Assembly (NCBI RefSeq): GCF_002014975.1
Contig: NZ_MUXV01000008.1
Location: 1 to 54,686 of the forward strand
DNA: 54,686 bases
Reading direction: 5' to 3'
Source of the DNA: Moraxella bovis
GTDB lineage: Bacteria > Pseudomonadota > Gammaproteobacteria > Pseudomonadales > Moraxellaceae
The position numbers and the translations under genes are program-made. The first letter of the stretch is position 1. Each line of letters opens with the position of its first letter. Shown one piece after another: positions 36,101 through 44,145 of this stretch. The notes below the pieces were generated by a model. It did not search any database. It was not told the DNA's origin and saw nothing but the letters and a program-made list of their open reading frames with translations.

Positions 36101-37598
36101 TGTTAGACAAACTGGTGGGGCGGTCAATAACGAAGGCAACCTAACCATTCGTGGCACCTACACCATGAATAATGACAGTACCTTTAAAGCCAAATTTGGC
36201 AATCTTTTGACCGTCACCGAAAAAGCCACTCTGGATGGCACGCTTGACCTATATGATGAAGTTAAGCAAAGCGAACCACTCATCAAAGAGACAGGTTCAA
36301 AAACCACTGTACTACGAGCAGGTGAGCTAAGCGGTACTTTTGATACCGTCAAATCCAGCAATGCTCTATTTAGCATCATCAAGACCGAATATAGTGGCAA
36401 GGTTGGTACCGACGGCAAGACCACGCCTGATGCCACCACCAAAACTGATGTGGTGGTGAGTGCCAAACGTAACAAACTAAGCAATATGGGAAGTAGCAGC
36501 ACTGCCAGTATCGGACGCACCAAAGTTGAGCAAAATTTAGATAAAGTACTAAGCGAGATAGATGCCAAAGACAGTGCAGGCACGCTGGCTGGTAGCGAGA
36601 AAGGCTTTGCCATCGGCTTTGCCAACAAAATGTCAATGGCAACCAACAAATCCTTGCTTAGCACATCTGGCACGCCTGCCATCATTGGCAATAAGTACAA
36701 TGAAACTCTGTTTGGACTTGACCCTGCGTTTTATGCCAATAACGCCGTTCACGCCATCGAACAAAGTGGCACCCAAGCGACCAATTTTGCCAAAAACATG
36801 GCAAACACCGCCAACGGTGTATGGTTAGAGAGTACTTACCAAGAATATGAGCTAGACCTGCCAAGCAGTCAAAGCGAGCGTGAAGTCCGCAACCAAAGCA
36901 TTGGCGTGGCAAAAACAGGTGAGCGTTTTGGCTTAGGCTTACAGCTTGACCTAGGTCGCCTTGAGTTGGACGAGCAAAACGGCAGTACCAACCACAACAT
37001 CGAGACAGATGTCGCCACTCTAACCGTGGGTGTTAATAGTGATGTGGGCAACAACGCCAAAGGTACGCTATGGGCAAAAGCAGGCGTACTAAACAGTAAC
37101 GCCAAAAACAACACTCATAACAAACAAAAGTATAATGGTCAGCTCTATGCTGGCGGTGTCCATCTTGGCACTTCATACGCCCTAAGCCCCAATGCCAGCA
37201 TCAAGCCTTATATCGGGGTTAGCTACCATCAATATCAGCATGACAATGCCCACTTTGATGACGGTGTTGTGGCGGTCAAAGACATTGACGCCACTCGTTG
37301 GCAAGGCACCATTGGCGTGGATACCGAGTACCAAATCAACCCCCAATGGCAAGTCCAAGCAGGTCTGCAATACGACAACGCTTTTGAACAAGACGCAACG
37401 ATTGCCAGTGCTTACTCAGGCACCAATACTGACGTCACCTTTGATGCATGGGAGACTGGTAAAGATAAAATCCAAGCCACTGTTGGTACCAGCTATCAGA
37501 TTGACCCAAGAAACCGTGTCAGCCTAGATTATGATTATTTTAAAAGTGAAAAATCTGACGGCGACCGTGTACAGCTTACCCTAAGCAGTCGTTTCTAA
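33126..37598 (+). CDS. Lipoprotein subtilisin-like autotransporter (NalP-like) with coiled-coil insert
   Basis: 1490 residues. A lipoprotein signal (TATGC, Cys25) is followed by an Ala/Lys/Gln/Glu-rich coiled-coil region (about 49-482) with three related units of about 135 residues. An S8 subtilase domain follows (about 540-860) with a complete triad: Asp575 in VGVIDSGIS, His618 in DSHGS, Ser793 in GTSPATARVTGAALL. A passenger beta-helix part with a PATR-type repeat (GDGKLVLTGNNTYKGDT, about 943-1010) comes next, and the C-terminal autotransporter barrel (about 1226-1490) ends in LTLSSRF. Known relatives (NalP/AspA of Neisseria) are surface lipoproteins that shed other surface proteins. ATG 33126 has an AGG site; GTG 33093 is less likely. 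A perfect palindromic terminator follows. Confidence 0.93.
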   Translation: MKPNHSFILKPLAVSCFVAMTATGCAIDDDINATQHSNLIINNADPSIIRAEEEAKRKAEEEAKRKAEEEAKRKEAERLEKKRQEAEAKQKAQQAALDKINKARQTVGKANSTLTQAQKTTTEAQSQASNPATADNAINQANVAYQQANTALNNAETALVEAEQALKDAKAIGANQDIINQAQKAVEDAKQAINTAENVRTQAQNARKQAERTKSDNASQQIAKQIEKANAQTNEAVATANTAKAELNNADSQAEQAKTQAGNPDTAQSAIDQAKKAEQTAQNALDKAQEAVKQAQTALDTAKATGNQEAIKKAQDALNNANDTAKKATDAKEKAEAVIAQAQSTLDKYQAEQDNQNNAKIKQIKDTATGIANTANTLISNLDNTKKTADNAAKQANALITTDQALKDADTAKTQAVDAEQKAQKALTDAQKALIDAKAVSANNEAVTATQNAIKKAEEALASAQAIKKQTEAVSKQVETTEAKAYVAPISDDTIKKAKPDHTRKVNDSLVKAQPTPAQDTMAGYSSMDRVSPEGEFVESKTNAFYGVNQNEYAKKITELKTSIDTTKLSVGVIDSGISPDNPDLAGAKLSGNNLVACSNYDCFMNLPYMMSKPKDSHGSNMAAIIAGNNGMTNATIYSYTDGDLGNGDEFVAMHKLNKDQGVKIFNNSWGYIPEPGQSDNGWLEDAMTATPNGDTKNSPYKEVQSIHELIIENDALLIHATGNENKNNTFGERLIPKLNPDFKKGFLAVSAPREDFVEANYCGDAAEWCLSATSTTSHHDNDGTKVTYQGTSPATARVTGAALLVKGAYPWMKNENLVQTLLSTAQDFDDLKARNATFLTLAEVKESEINPDRPAYEALDDKGNKIIVQAVDTPWQNRTIVKNIGGKNITHESGWGLLDTIAATQGYGGFYWDDVMLDVTGKDTVSVFSNNIKGNYGFTKAGDGKLVLTGNNTYKGDTVITDGTLEINGDNGNSVINITGGELTGFGTTGNVRQTGGAVNNEGNLTIRGTYTMNNDSTFKAKFGNLLTVTEKATLDGTLDLYDEVKQSEPLIKETGSKTTVLRAGELSGTFDTVKSSNALFSIIKTEYSGKVGTDGKTTPDATTKTDVVVSAKRNKLSNMGSSSTASIGRTKVEQNLDKVLSEIDAKDSAGTLAGSEKGFAIGFANKMSMATNKSLLSTSGTPAIIGNKYNETLFGLDPAFYANNAVHAIEQSGTQATNFAKNMANTANGVWLESTYQEYELDLPSSQSEREVRNQSIGVAKTGERFGLGLQLDLGRLELDEQNGSTNHNIETDVATLTVGVNSDVGNNAKGTLWAKAGVLNSNAKNNTHNKQKYNGQLYAGGVHLGTSYALSPNASIKPYIGVSYHQYQHDNAHFDDGVVAVKDIDATRWQGTIGVDTEYQINPQWQVQAGLQYDNAFEQDATIASAYSGTNTDVTFDAWETGKDKIQATVGTSYQIDPRNRVSLDYDYFKSEKSDGDRVQLTLSSRF
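33505..34570 (+). repeat. Three degenerate coding repeats of about 400 bp in the coiled-coil region
   Basis: Landmarks recur at about 33512, 33912 and 34325: SNPATADNAINQA, GNPDTAQSAIDQA, then ITTDQALKDADTA. Each is followed about 35 residues later by ALKDAKAIGANQDII, ALDTAKATGNQEAI and ALIDAKAVSANNEAV. This is an internal triplication that has diverged strongly. Just before it, EEEAKRKA occurs as a short tandem motif (about 33280-33350). Confidence 0.7.
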
Positions 37599-37609
37599 GC
37601 CATTACAGC

Positions 37610-37646
37610 AAAACAAAAACGGTTCAAATTGAACCGTTTTTGTTTT
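37610..37646. terminator. Perfect 37-bp palindromic bidirectional terminator
   Basis: AAAACAAAAACGGTTCAA, one A, then its exact reverse complement. It serves the autotransporter on the plus strand and the TSUP gene on the minus strand. Confidence 0.9.
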
Positions 37647-37656
37647 AAAGATTTTA

Positions 37657-38421
37657 TCACAAAATCCGAATCCCCTGCCACAGCGCATATACCCCAAGCA
37701 CAAACAGCACGACCGAGATGACACAACCAAAGACTTCTTGAGAGAGTCTGTTACGCATCTTTGAACCCAAATAGACAAACAGCATAGAAATCACAATCAC
37801 GATTCCAAGCATGGTCATCTGCTTTTGGCTAAATGCCATGATGAGCGGAGTCAAGGTAAATAGCTGAATGACTTTGGTAATCAAAATACTCATGTTATTG
37901 ACAATCACCATCTCATGCTTGGTGCGGTCTGTGCCGATAAGATAAATCATCAAAAACGCCACAATGGCATTGGTAACACCGCCGATGACCCCAACCAAAA
38001 ACCCCGCCACCGCCATTGTTTTTTTATCTCTTTTAAAGGTAATTCTAAACCTGCTGTATTGGGTAATGATATAGACAATGAGCGTCAGACCCAAAAAGAT
38101 TTTTAGATAACCATCAGGAAACAGCAGAAGCAGTCGCACCCCAACCAAGCCACCCAAAAAACTCATCACAAACAGCCAAAAGTACTCTTTACTGTATTTG
38201 ATAATGTTGGCAACAATACCTCCACCCGTGCGAAGCATGATGAGATTTAGGATGATACACGGCACAATAACCATCGCCACCGCAATTTTAAGTGGATAAA
38301 AATTGGCAATAATCGCGGTGCCAACAATGGGATAGCCAAATCCTGCCACACCATGCAACAACGCCCCAAGTACAAAAAAAACAATGATAATCCAATCATT
38401 ATTATCAAATTGTGATAGCAT
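37657..38421 (-). CDS. TSUP (TauE/SafE) family membrane permease
   Basis: 254 residues with about eight hydrophobic helices. The family features are GALLHGVAGFGYPIVGTAI near the N-terminus and the repeated half GFLVGVIGGVTNAIVAFLM after the midpoint. TSUP proteins export or import sulfite, sulfoacetate and other small anions. No sulfur genes are adjacent, so the substrate is open. It shares its terminator with the autotransporter. Confidence 0.88.
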   Translation of the reverse strand: MLSQFDNNDWIIIVFFVLGALLHGVAGFGYPIVGTAIIANFYPLKIAVAMVIVPCIILNLIMLRTGGGIVANIIKYSKEYFWLFVMSFLGGLVGVRLLLLFPDGYLKIFLGLTLIVYIITQYSRFRITFKRDKKTMAVAGFLVGVIGGVTNAIVAFLMIYLIGTDRTKHEMVIVNNMSILITKVIQLFTLTPLIMAFSQKQMTMLGIVIVISMLFVYLGSKMRNRLSQEVFGCVISVVLFVLGVYALWQGIRIL

Positions 38422-38518
38422 GAACTGCCCTTATTCCAAATCATAAAAACGTGGGCAATTATCGCAAACTTTATCCAAAAAGTAATATGCACGATAAGTC
38501 ATTGCTTATTCCAAAAAC

Positions 38519-38546
38519 GAAAAACACCGCATAAAGCGGTGCTTTC
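38519..38546 (-). terminator. Intrinsic terminator after the DUF2789 gene
   Basis: On the minus strand, GCACCGC and GCGGTG pair around TTTAT, followed by TTTTT. Confidence 0.8.
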
Positions 38547-38564
38547 AAGCCTTTTTGTATGAGT

Positions 38565-38813
38565 TTAGGCAGGTTTATTTTCTTCATGCAGTCTTGCATT
38601 TAGCTCATCAATAACAAGCGACCAAACTGCATCTAGCTTCCATTCTTCACGAATAAACATACTTTGTTGCTCATCTAAAAATGGGGCATCTGCCAATGTC
38701 ACATTCTCAGGCAGTTGATTGTTTTTGATAAAAGCATCGATCTCGCTATCCGAGTTTGGCAAACCAAGCTGGGCAAATAGGTCATTCATGGTGTGTTCGG
38801 CATTGTCTAACAT
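38565..38813 (-). CDS. DUF2789 family protein
   Basis: 82 residues from ATG 38813, which has GGAGA five bases upstream (the in-frame TTG four codons earlier is less likely). The sequence matches the family pattern: MNDLFAQLGLPNSDSEIDAF, LPENVTLADAPFLDEQQ, then FIREEWKLDAVWSLVIDELN. It is a small soluble acidic helical protein of unknown function found in gammaproteobacteria. Confidence 0.85.
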   Translation of the reverse strand: MLDNAEHTMNDLFAQLGLPNSDSEIDAFIKNNQLPENVTLADAPFLDEQQSMFIREEWKLDAVWSLVIDELNARLHEENKPA

Positions 38814-38935
38814 GGTATTCTCCAAAGTAAATAAATGAATGGTAAGTCCTTAAACTTGTTTTTAATTCTAACAAAATTTGGGCTTGATATTGTGTGTTTT
38901 ATGTGCTGATTTTTATATAAATGTAAAAAGCAGAA

Positions 38936-39505
38936 CTACACCAACGCCGACAAGATATTGCCGCCCACAATGCGAATGCCCATTTCCAAGAGTGCCAACG
39001 CCAAAATGGCAACCAACGTCGAAAAGTCAAGCATGCCCAGATTGGGCGTGATTTTGCGAAATGGGGCGACAATCGGCTCTGCCATCTGCATGATCAGCTC
39101 CATGAGTGGATGCATGACCTGAAACAGCATGATGACCCAGCTTAGAATGACCGACGCAAACACGATATACTGAAACATATCAATGAGCGAGAGTATCGCC
39201 GTCAAACTGCCACTAAAAAACAATACAAGCGGGGTCATGGGCTTACCCAAAATACTCGCCATGCCTGCAATCTTGATAAAGGTCAAAAGGAGCATCAGCA
39301 CCACCGCCGATGTACTAAATCGCCCCTTACCCAAATCAGGAAAAATCCGCCCAAACAGCGTAACCACTGCCGAGAGCATGTAGGTAACTTTGGCATAAGG
39401 GTGCTTGGGGTCAATCTCAGCGAACTGAAACATAAACCTTAAGAAACAAATGATTAAGGCAAAATTGACAACGACATTAAAAATAATGGTAATCGGTTCA
39501 TTCAT
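38936..39505 (-). CDS. yggT: YggT family membrane protein
   Basis: 189 residues with two copies of the YggT unit. First: IIFNVVVNFALIICFLRFMFQFAEIDPKHP. Second: ASVILSWVIMLFQVMHPL, then PFRKITPNLGMLDFSTLVAILAL. The family is linked to osmotic and membrane homeostasis and is typically downstream of proC, as here. In this genome a 290-bp gap with two repeat elements separates them. Confidence 0.92.
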   Translation of the reverse strand: MNEPITIIFNVVVNFALIICFLRFMFQFAEIDPKHPYAKVTYMLSAVVTLFGRIFPDLGKGRFSTSAVVLMLLLTFIKIAGMASILGKPMTPLVLFFSGSLTAILSLIDMFQYIVFASVILSWVIMLFQVMHPLMELIMQMAEPIVAPFRKITPNLGMLDFSTLVAILALALLEMGIRIVGGNILSALV

Positions 39506-39595
39506 AAGTGGTAGTTTCTATCATCGGTCATTGTTAAAATGATGTGGGTAAATCATTATGGGGTTAAGTTTTAGAGTAACTATTTTTAAAATTAG

Positions 39596-39719
39596 GTAGT
39601 AGTCTAAAAAGTATGCTGAACTAGTTTTCCGTTCGCTCTGAGCCTGCCTGCGGGTAGGAAAACCGTTATGGGCAGGCATAGCTCGCCACGAACGGTTTTC
39701 TTTGTAGCATACTTTTTGA
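39596..39719. mobile_element. Family C miniature element, reverse copy
   Basis: GGTAGTAGTCTAAAAAGTATGC at the left and GCATACTTTTT at the right. Read in reverse it matches the element at 10973 along nearly its whole length, with about a dozen extra bases (ATGCCTGCCCATA) in the centre. Located between proC and yggT. Confidence 0.85.
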
Positions 39720-39744
39720 ACCAGAGCCTAAAATTAATATAAAT

Positions 39745-39770
39745 TGTAAGGTGTGATACGCACTGTTTTG
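39745..39770 (-). repeat. Degenerate family A palindrome
   Basis: GTAAGGTGTGATACGCACTG then TTTTGG, with substitutions in the core; 24 bp before the proC stop. Confidence 0.6.
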
Positions 39771-39793
39771 GTTAATTTATCAATAAATTTCAA

Positions 39794-40636
39794 TCATTTA
39801 TCATCAAATAACGCACCCAGCTCCACACTTCTGTCATAACACGCCACCATCGCTCGCCCAAACGCACCGCCCACGTCATCACGCTCCAACGAAGCCAATG
39901 CCTGTGCGGTCGTTCCGCCTTTTGATGTTACGCTCATACGCAGTGCCTGTGGGTCGCCATCTTTGGCAAGTAGTCCTGCCCCTATCATGCTCTGCACCGC
40001 CAAACGATGAGCATCATCGGCAACGAGTCCCATCTCTATCGCTTGGGCAGTCATGTGTTCTAGCACATAAAAAAAGTACGCAGGGGCAGAGCCCGCCACC
40101 GCCGTTACAGCGTGCAGTTTGGTCTCATCGTCCACCCATACCGCCAAGCCACAGCTTGTCATGACCGCTTCGCACACATCCTTATCGGACGGGCTTGCCG
40201 TCTTGTCGGCATACAGCCCTGTCGCCCCTGCACCCACCGCAGACGGTAGGTTTGGCATGGCACGCACCACACGCCCACAGCCTAAGGCTCGTTGGAGTGT
40301 CACGCATGGCACGCCTGCCAGCACCGACAAGACGAGCTTGTCCGCCAAATATGGGGCAAGGCTTGGGGCAACGTCCATCAGCACTTGGGGCTTGATAGCA
40401 AGCACTACCACGTCCGCCTTTGTTATCAACTCATGGGCGGTGTCAGGCGTGGTGGTTAATACGCCTTGACTGGCGAACCGCTCTCGCTTGTCGACATTTT
40501 TGTCTGATACACCAACGGTTAAGGTCAAATCATGGCAATCTTTGGCGGTCAATAACCCCCCAATCATCGCTCCTGCCATGTTACCGCCACCGATGAATAT
40601 CACTGTTTTATTTTGTAATGCGTGAAAGTCCGTCAT
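39794..40636 (-). CDS. proC: Pyrroline-5-carboxylate reductase
   Basis: 280 residues; last step of proline synthesis, reducing P5C with NAD(P)H. Dinucleotide site VIFIGGGNMAGAMIGGLL, then VVLAIKPQVL, RAMPNLPSAVGAGATGLY, and the C-terminal signature SAPAYFFYVLEHM...SKGGTTAQALASLE. All family blocks are present and length is normal. ATG 40636. Confidence 0.95.
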   Translation of the reverse strand: MTDFHALQNKTVIFIGGGNMAGAMIGGLLTAKDCHDLTLTVGVSDKNVDKRERFASQGVLTTTPDTAHELITKADVVVLAIKPQVLMDVAPSLAPYLADKLVLSVLAGVPCVTLQRALGCGRVVRAMPNLPSAVGAGATGLYADKTASPSDKDVCEAVMTSCGLAVWVDDETKLHAVTAVAGSAPAYFFYVLEHMTAQAIEMGLVADDAHRLAVQSMIGAGLLAKDGDPQALRMSVTSKGGTTAQALASLERDDVGGAFGRAMVACYDRSVELGALFDDK

Positions 40637-40711
40637 GTTGCCCTGCCACTGCCCTTTAAAATTCTAACCAATCCGCCATTTTACATGAAATGCCCTAATT
40701 GTGCAAAAATT

Positions 40712-42166
40712 TCATGTCCTATCCACCACAAGCAACGTCCGCCCCCACCGCCCATCATCAAACACCCCACGCAAGGCGTAAAACATAGCACTGTCAGTCA
40801 GCCACCACTTATCCATGCTCATCACAAGTACCATCTCATCATGAACATACAGCCCCCACAGATTGGCACGGTGCCATGTGGGAACGCTTAGGCACTGGTA
40901 GAGTTTTTTACCGCCAAGTTTGGTAAAGCCGATTTGGGTTTTGCCGTCCTTATCCACATACGGCTCATAAATCCGCAGCCGCTCATCACGGCTCACAGAC
41001 TGAATATAAGCCGATTTATCCGCAAATAATTCACACAAACCATCATGAAAATCCATAAAAATGGCAAGTTTGGTATTTTGTTTTAGGATAATTTTAGATG
41101 AATTTAGGGCGATTTTGTCATCGCTCATCTCATCTTGTAATAACACAAACAGCTCATGATGATAGCGGTACAGGGTGTTTTTATAACGGCACAGCACCAC
41201 CGCCCTGCCATTACCACCCACGTCATCGCCATCACCACCTTGCCAAAGAATCTGTGTACTATGGTCGCCATCAGTACGAGCGGTCAATGCTAGGGTATCG
41301 CTGACGGTCTGATAACTGGGCGGTAGGGGATTATCCGCTTGCACAAAAAACCGCACCACCGCCGACTGCTCATGTGCTGAGAGCAGGCGTAACGCATGAA
41401 TGTCCAAACAGCCCACAAAAGGCGTGTGGGGCGTGGCAAGGATGCATTTTTTAACCAACTCAAACACCGTGTCACTGATGAGTGCGTGAGCGTCATTCAT
41501 CAGATGAGCGGTGCGAGCGATGTTTTGGCGAACCTTTGCGTTTAGGGCGGTCAGGCGTGGCAAGATGTCGTTACGGATAAGACTACGAGCATTGTCGGTC
41601 GTCTCATTGGTCGGGTCGTCCACATAGGGCAAGGCGTGGGCGTGGGCAAATGCGGTAATCTCATGGCGAGACACGCCAAGCAAGGGGCGATGTAGGTTCA
41701 TTGTCCGCCCTTGTACGGTTTTGGTGCTCCATGCTCTCATGCCTGATAAGCCCTGCACGCCTGCCCCGTTGATGAGTCGCATAAGTACCGTCTCGGCTTG
41801 GTCATCGGCATGGTGCGCCACCAATAGCACGCCATCGTCCACCATCGCCCCCATGAGTGCCTGATAACGGGCGGTGCGTGCCGATGTTTCGGTTTTTTTG
41901 GCAAGCGTTAAAGGCAAAATTTGCCAGTCAAATCCATGCTCGTCTGCCCACGCTCCCACCAGTCTCGCCCAGTCGTCATTTGCCTGTTGTATGCCGTGAT
42001 GAACGTGCAGGAGCGTGGGTAGCCTGTCCAATCTGCCCTGCTGATACAACAGATAACAGCCATACGCCAGAGCGAGCGAGTCTCGCCCACCACTACACGC
42101 CACATATAAAGGATAAGGCACGTCATTTAGGGCGGACAAGGCGGACAAAATGGGGCAAGCGGTCAT
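40712..42166 (-). CDS. tilS: tRNA(Ile)-lysidine synthetase
   Basis: 484 residues. Converts wobble cytidine 34 of tRNA-Ile(CAU) to lysidine. The PP-loop SGGRDSLAL is at about residues 26-34 (canonical SGGxDS); HHADDQAETVLMRL, SGMRAW, HRPLLGVSRHEI and YVDDPTN follow. The C-terminal half is less conserved but contains LGGKKLYQCLSVPTWHRANL. ATG 42166 is one base after the parE stop (TAAGATG), so the two are translationally linked. Confidence 0.93.
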   Translation of the reverse strand: MTACPILSALSALNDVPYPLYVACSGGRDSLALAYGCYLLYQQGRLDRLPTLLHVHHGIQQANDDWARLVGAWADEHGFDWQILPLTLAKKTETSARTARYQALMGAMVDDGVLLVAHHADDQAETVLMRLINGAGVQGLSGMRAWSTKTVQGRTMNLHRPLLGVSRHEITAFAHAHALPYVDDPTNETTDNARSLIRNDILPRLTALNAKVRQNIARTAHLMNDAHALISDTVFELVKKCILATPHTPFVGCLDIHALRLLSAHEQSAVVRFFVQADNPLPPSYQTVSDTLALTARTDGDHSTQILWQGGDGDDVGGNGRAVVLCRYKNTLYRYHHELFVLLQDEMSDDKIALNSSKIILKQNTKLAIFMDFHDGLCELFADKSAYIQSVSRDERLRIYEPYVDKDGKTQIGFTKLGGKKLYQCLSVPTWHRANLWGLYVHDEMVLVMSMDKWWLTDSAMFYALRGVFDDGRWGRTLLVVDRT

Positions 42167-42167
42167 C

Positions 42168-44060
42168 TTACACCGCCAAATCCGCCAAATCACCCTTACT
42201 TTCTAGCCACGCCTTGCGGTCGGACGCTCGTTTCTTTGCCAAAAGCATGTCCATAACGCTACTTGTCGAAGTAAAATCATCAATGTCAAGCTGTACCAAA
42301 CGGCGAGTATCAGGGTTCATGGTCGTCTCACGCAAATGGTCGGGGTTCATCTCGCCCAAGCCCTTAAAGCGGGTGATTTGCGGCTTGCCTTTGGACTTGG
42401 TTTTTTTCAAGATGGCGTTCAATTCATCATCGTCCAAGGCATAATGCACGTCCTTGCCAATGTCAATGCGATACAGTGGGGGCATGGCGACAAACAAATG
42501 CCCTGCTTCCACAAGCGAACGAAAATGCTTGACAAACAACGCACAAATTAGCGTGGCAATGTGCAGCCCATCACTGTCTGCGTCCGCTAGAATACAGATT
42601 TTGTCATAGCGTAATTCTGATAAGTCATCAGACGCTGGGTCTACCCCTATGGCAATGGCAATGTCGTGTATCTCTTGGCTGGATAATACGGTATCGTGTG
42701 AAACCTCCCATGTGTTTAGGATTTTGCCGCGCAGGGGCAGTATCGCCTGAAAATGGCGGTCTCGGGCTTGTTTGGCTGACCCGCCTGCACTGTCGCCCTC
42801 CACCAAAAACAGCTCCGCTCCGTCCTTAAATTCGCCCTTACAATCGGCTAGTTTCCCTGGTAAGGCAGGACCTTGGGTGATTTTTTTGCGGGCGACTTTT
42901 TGGGCGGATTTGAGCCGTTTGCCTGCTTTACTGATGGCAAGCTCGGCTATGGCTTTGGCGGTGTCGGGGTGGGCGTTTAGCCACAGACTAAATGCGTCTT
43001 TGGCAAGGGTCTGCACGAGTGGGGACGCTTCACGGCTGGATAGGCGTTCTTTGGTTTGACCGCTAAACTGTGGCTCGGCAAATTTTAAGGACAAAATATA
43101 ATTGACCCCGTCCCACACGTCATCGGCAGTTAGGCGGACGTTTCTGGGCAGTAGGCTATGAATTTCACAAAACTCACGTAGTGCGTCCGTAATGCCCGTG
43201 CGTAGCCCATTGACGTGCGTACCGCCTTGTGCGGTAGGGATAAGGTTTACATAGCTTTCGCAAATGGGCGTGCCTGATTCGGGTAGCCACGCTATGGCAA
43301 AAGTCGCCCCACCACGTTCGCCCCCTGTTGGTTCTTGGCTAAAATAAAATGGCTTATCAGGGATAATGGCAAGCTCGCCAAGCTGCTCGGTCAAATACTG
43401 CACCGCGCCATCTGTGTATTGCCAGCTTTCGCTGTCGGACGGTTCGGGCTCACTCACAAAGTCAATTTTTAGCCCTGCCGACAGCACGGCTTTGGCTTTT
43501 AGGTTGTGTTTTAACGATTTAATTGAGAATTTGGGATTGTCAAAATACTGCTCATCTACCCAAAATCGCACCTGTGTGCCACGTTTTTTCTTATTAGGGG
43601 ACGGCTCGTGAGTTAGGGGCGTTGTCGGTACGCCATTCTCAAAATTCATCTGATACTGCGTGCCGTCTCGCCACACGACCACGTCCACACGCTTGGATAA
43701 AGCATTGACCACGCTGATACCCACACCATGCAGACCGCCAGAGATGGCATAATTGTCCGTGCTAAATTTGCCCCCTGCGTGCAGGCGTGTCAAGATAAGC
43801 TCCACGCCCGACTGATTAAATTCAGGGTGAATGTCGGTAGGCATGCCCCGTCCGTCATCAAGTACCGACAGCGAGCCGTCAGCGTGCAGGGTAACAGTGA
43901 TGTGCTTGGCGTGTCCTGCCAACGCTTCATCCACCGAGTTGTCAATGACTTCTGCCGCAAGGTGGTTGGGACGTGTGGTGTCAGTGTACATACCAGGGCG
44001 ACGGCGGACGGGTTCTAGCCCTTCTAGGACTTCTAGGTTTTGGGTGGTGTAGTTGGTCAT
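42168..44060 (-). CDS. parE: DNA topoisomerase IV subunit B
   Basis: 630 residues; ATPase half of Topo IV that decatenates daughter chromosomes. GHKL site: VIDNSVDEALAGHA, VLDDGRGMP, ISGGLHGVGISVVNALS. Toprim: LFLVEGDSAGGSAKQARDR, LRGKILN, ADADSDGLHIATL. C-terminal: RFKGLGEMNPDHLRETTMNP. The EGDSAGG/AxxxRDR region and lack of a GyrB-type long insert support ParE over GyrB. It is followed directly by tilS. Confidence 0.93.
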   Translation of the reverse strand: MTNYTTQNLEVLEGLEPVRRRPGMYTDTTRPNHLAAEVIDNSVDEALAGHAKHITVTLHADGSLSVLDDGRGMPTDIHPEFNQSGVELILTRLHAGGKFSTDNYAISGGLHGVGISVVNALSKRVDVVVWRDGTQYQMNFENGVPTTPLTHEPSPNKKKRGTQVRFWVDEQYFDNPKFSIKSLKHNLKAKAVLSAGLKIDFVSEPEPSDSESWQYTDGAVQYLTEQLGELAIIPDKPFYFSQEPTGGERGGATFAIAWLPESGTPICESYVNLIPTAQGGTHVNGLRTGITDALREFCEIHSLLPRNVRLTADDVWDGVNYILSLKFAEPQFSGQTKERLSSREASPLVQTLAKDAFSLWLNAHPDTAKAIAELAISKAGKRLKSAQKVARKKITQGPALPGKLADCKGEFKDGAELFLVEGDSAGGSAKQARDRHFQAILPLRGKILNTWEVSHDTVLSSQEIHDIAIAIGVDPASDDLSELRYDKICILADADSDGLHIATLICALFVKHFRSLVEAGHLFVAMPPLYRIDIGKDVHYALDDDELNAILKKTKSKGKPQITRFKGLGEMNPDHLRETTMNPDTRRLVQLDIDDFTSTSSVMDMLLAKKRASDRKAWLESKGDLADLAV

Positions 44061-44145
44061 TGTGCTTTTATGAATGTTAAAAAGGGGTATTGTAACCGAT
44101 TTTGGCAGATATTTAAATTTGATGATTAAAATTCTTACCAGTCAG

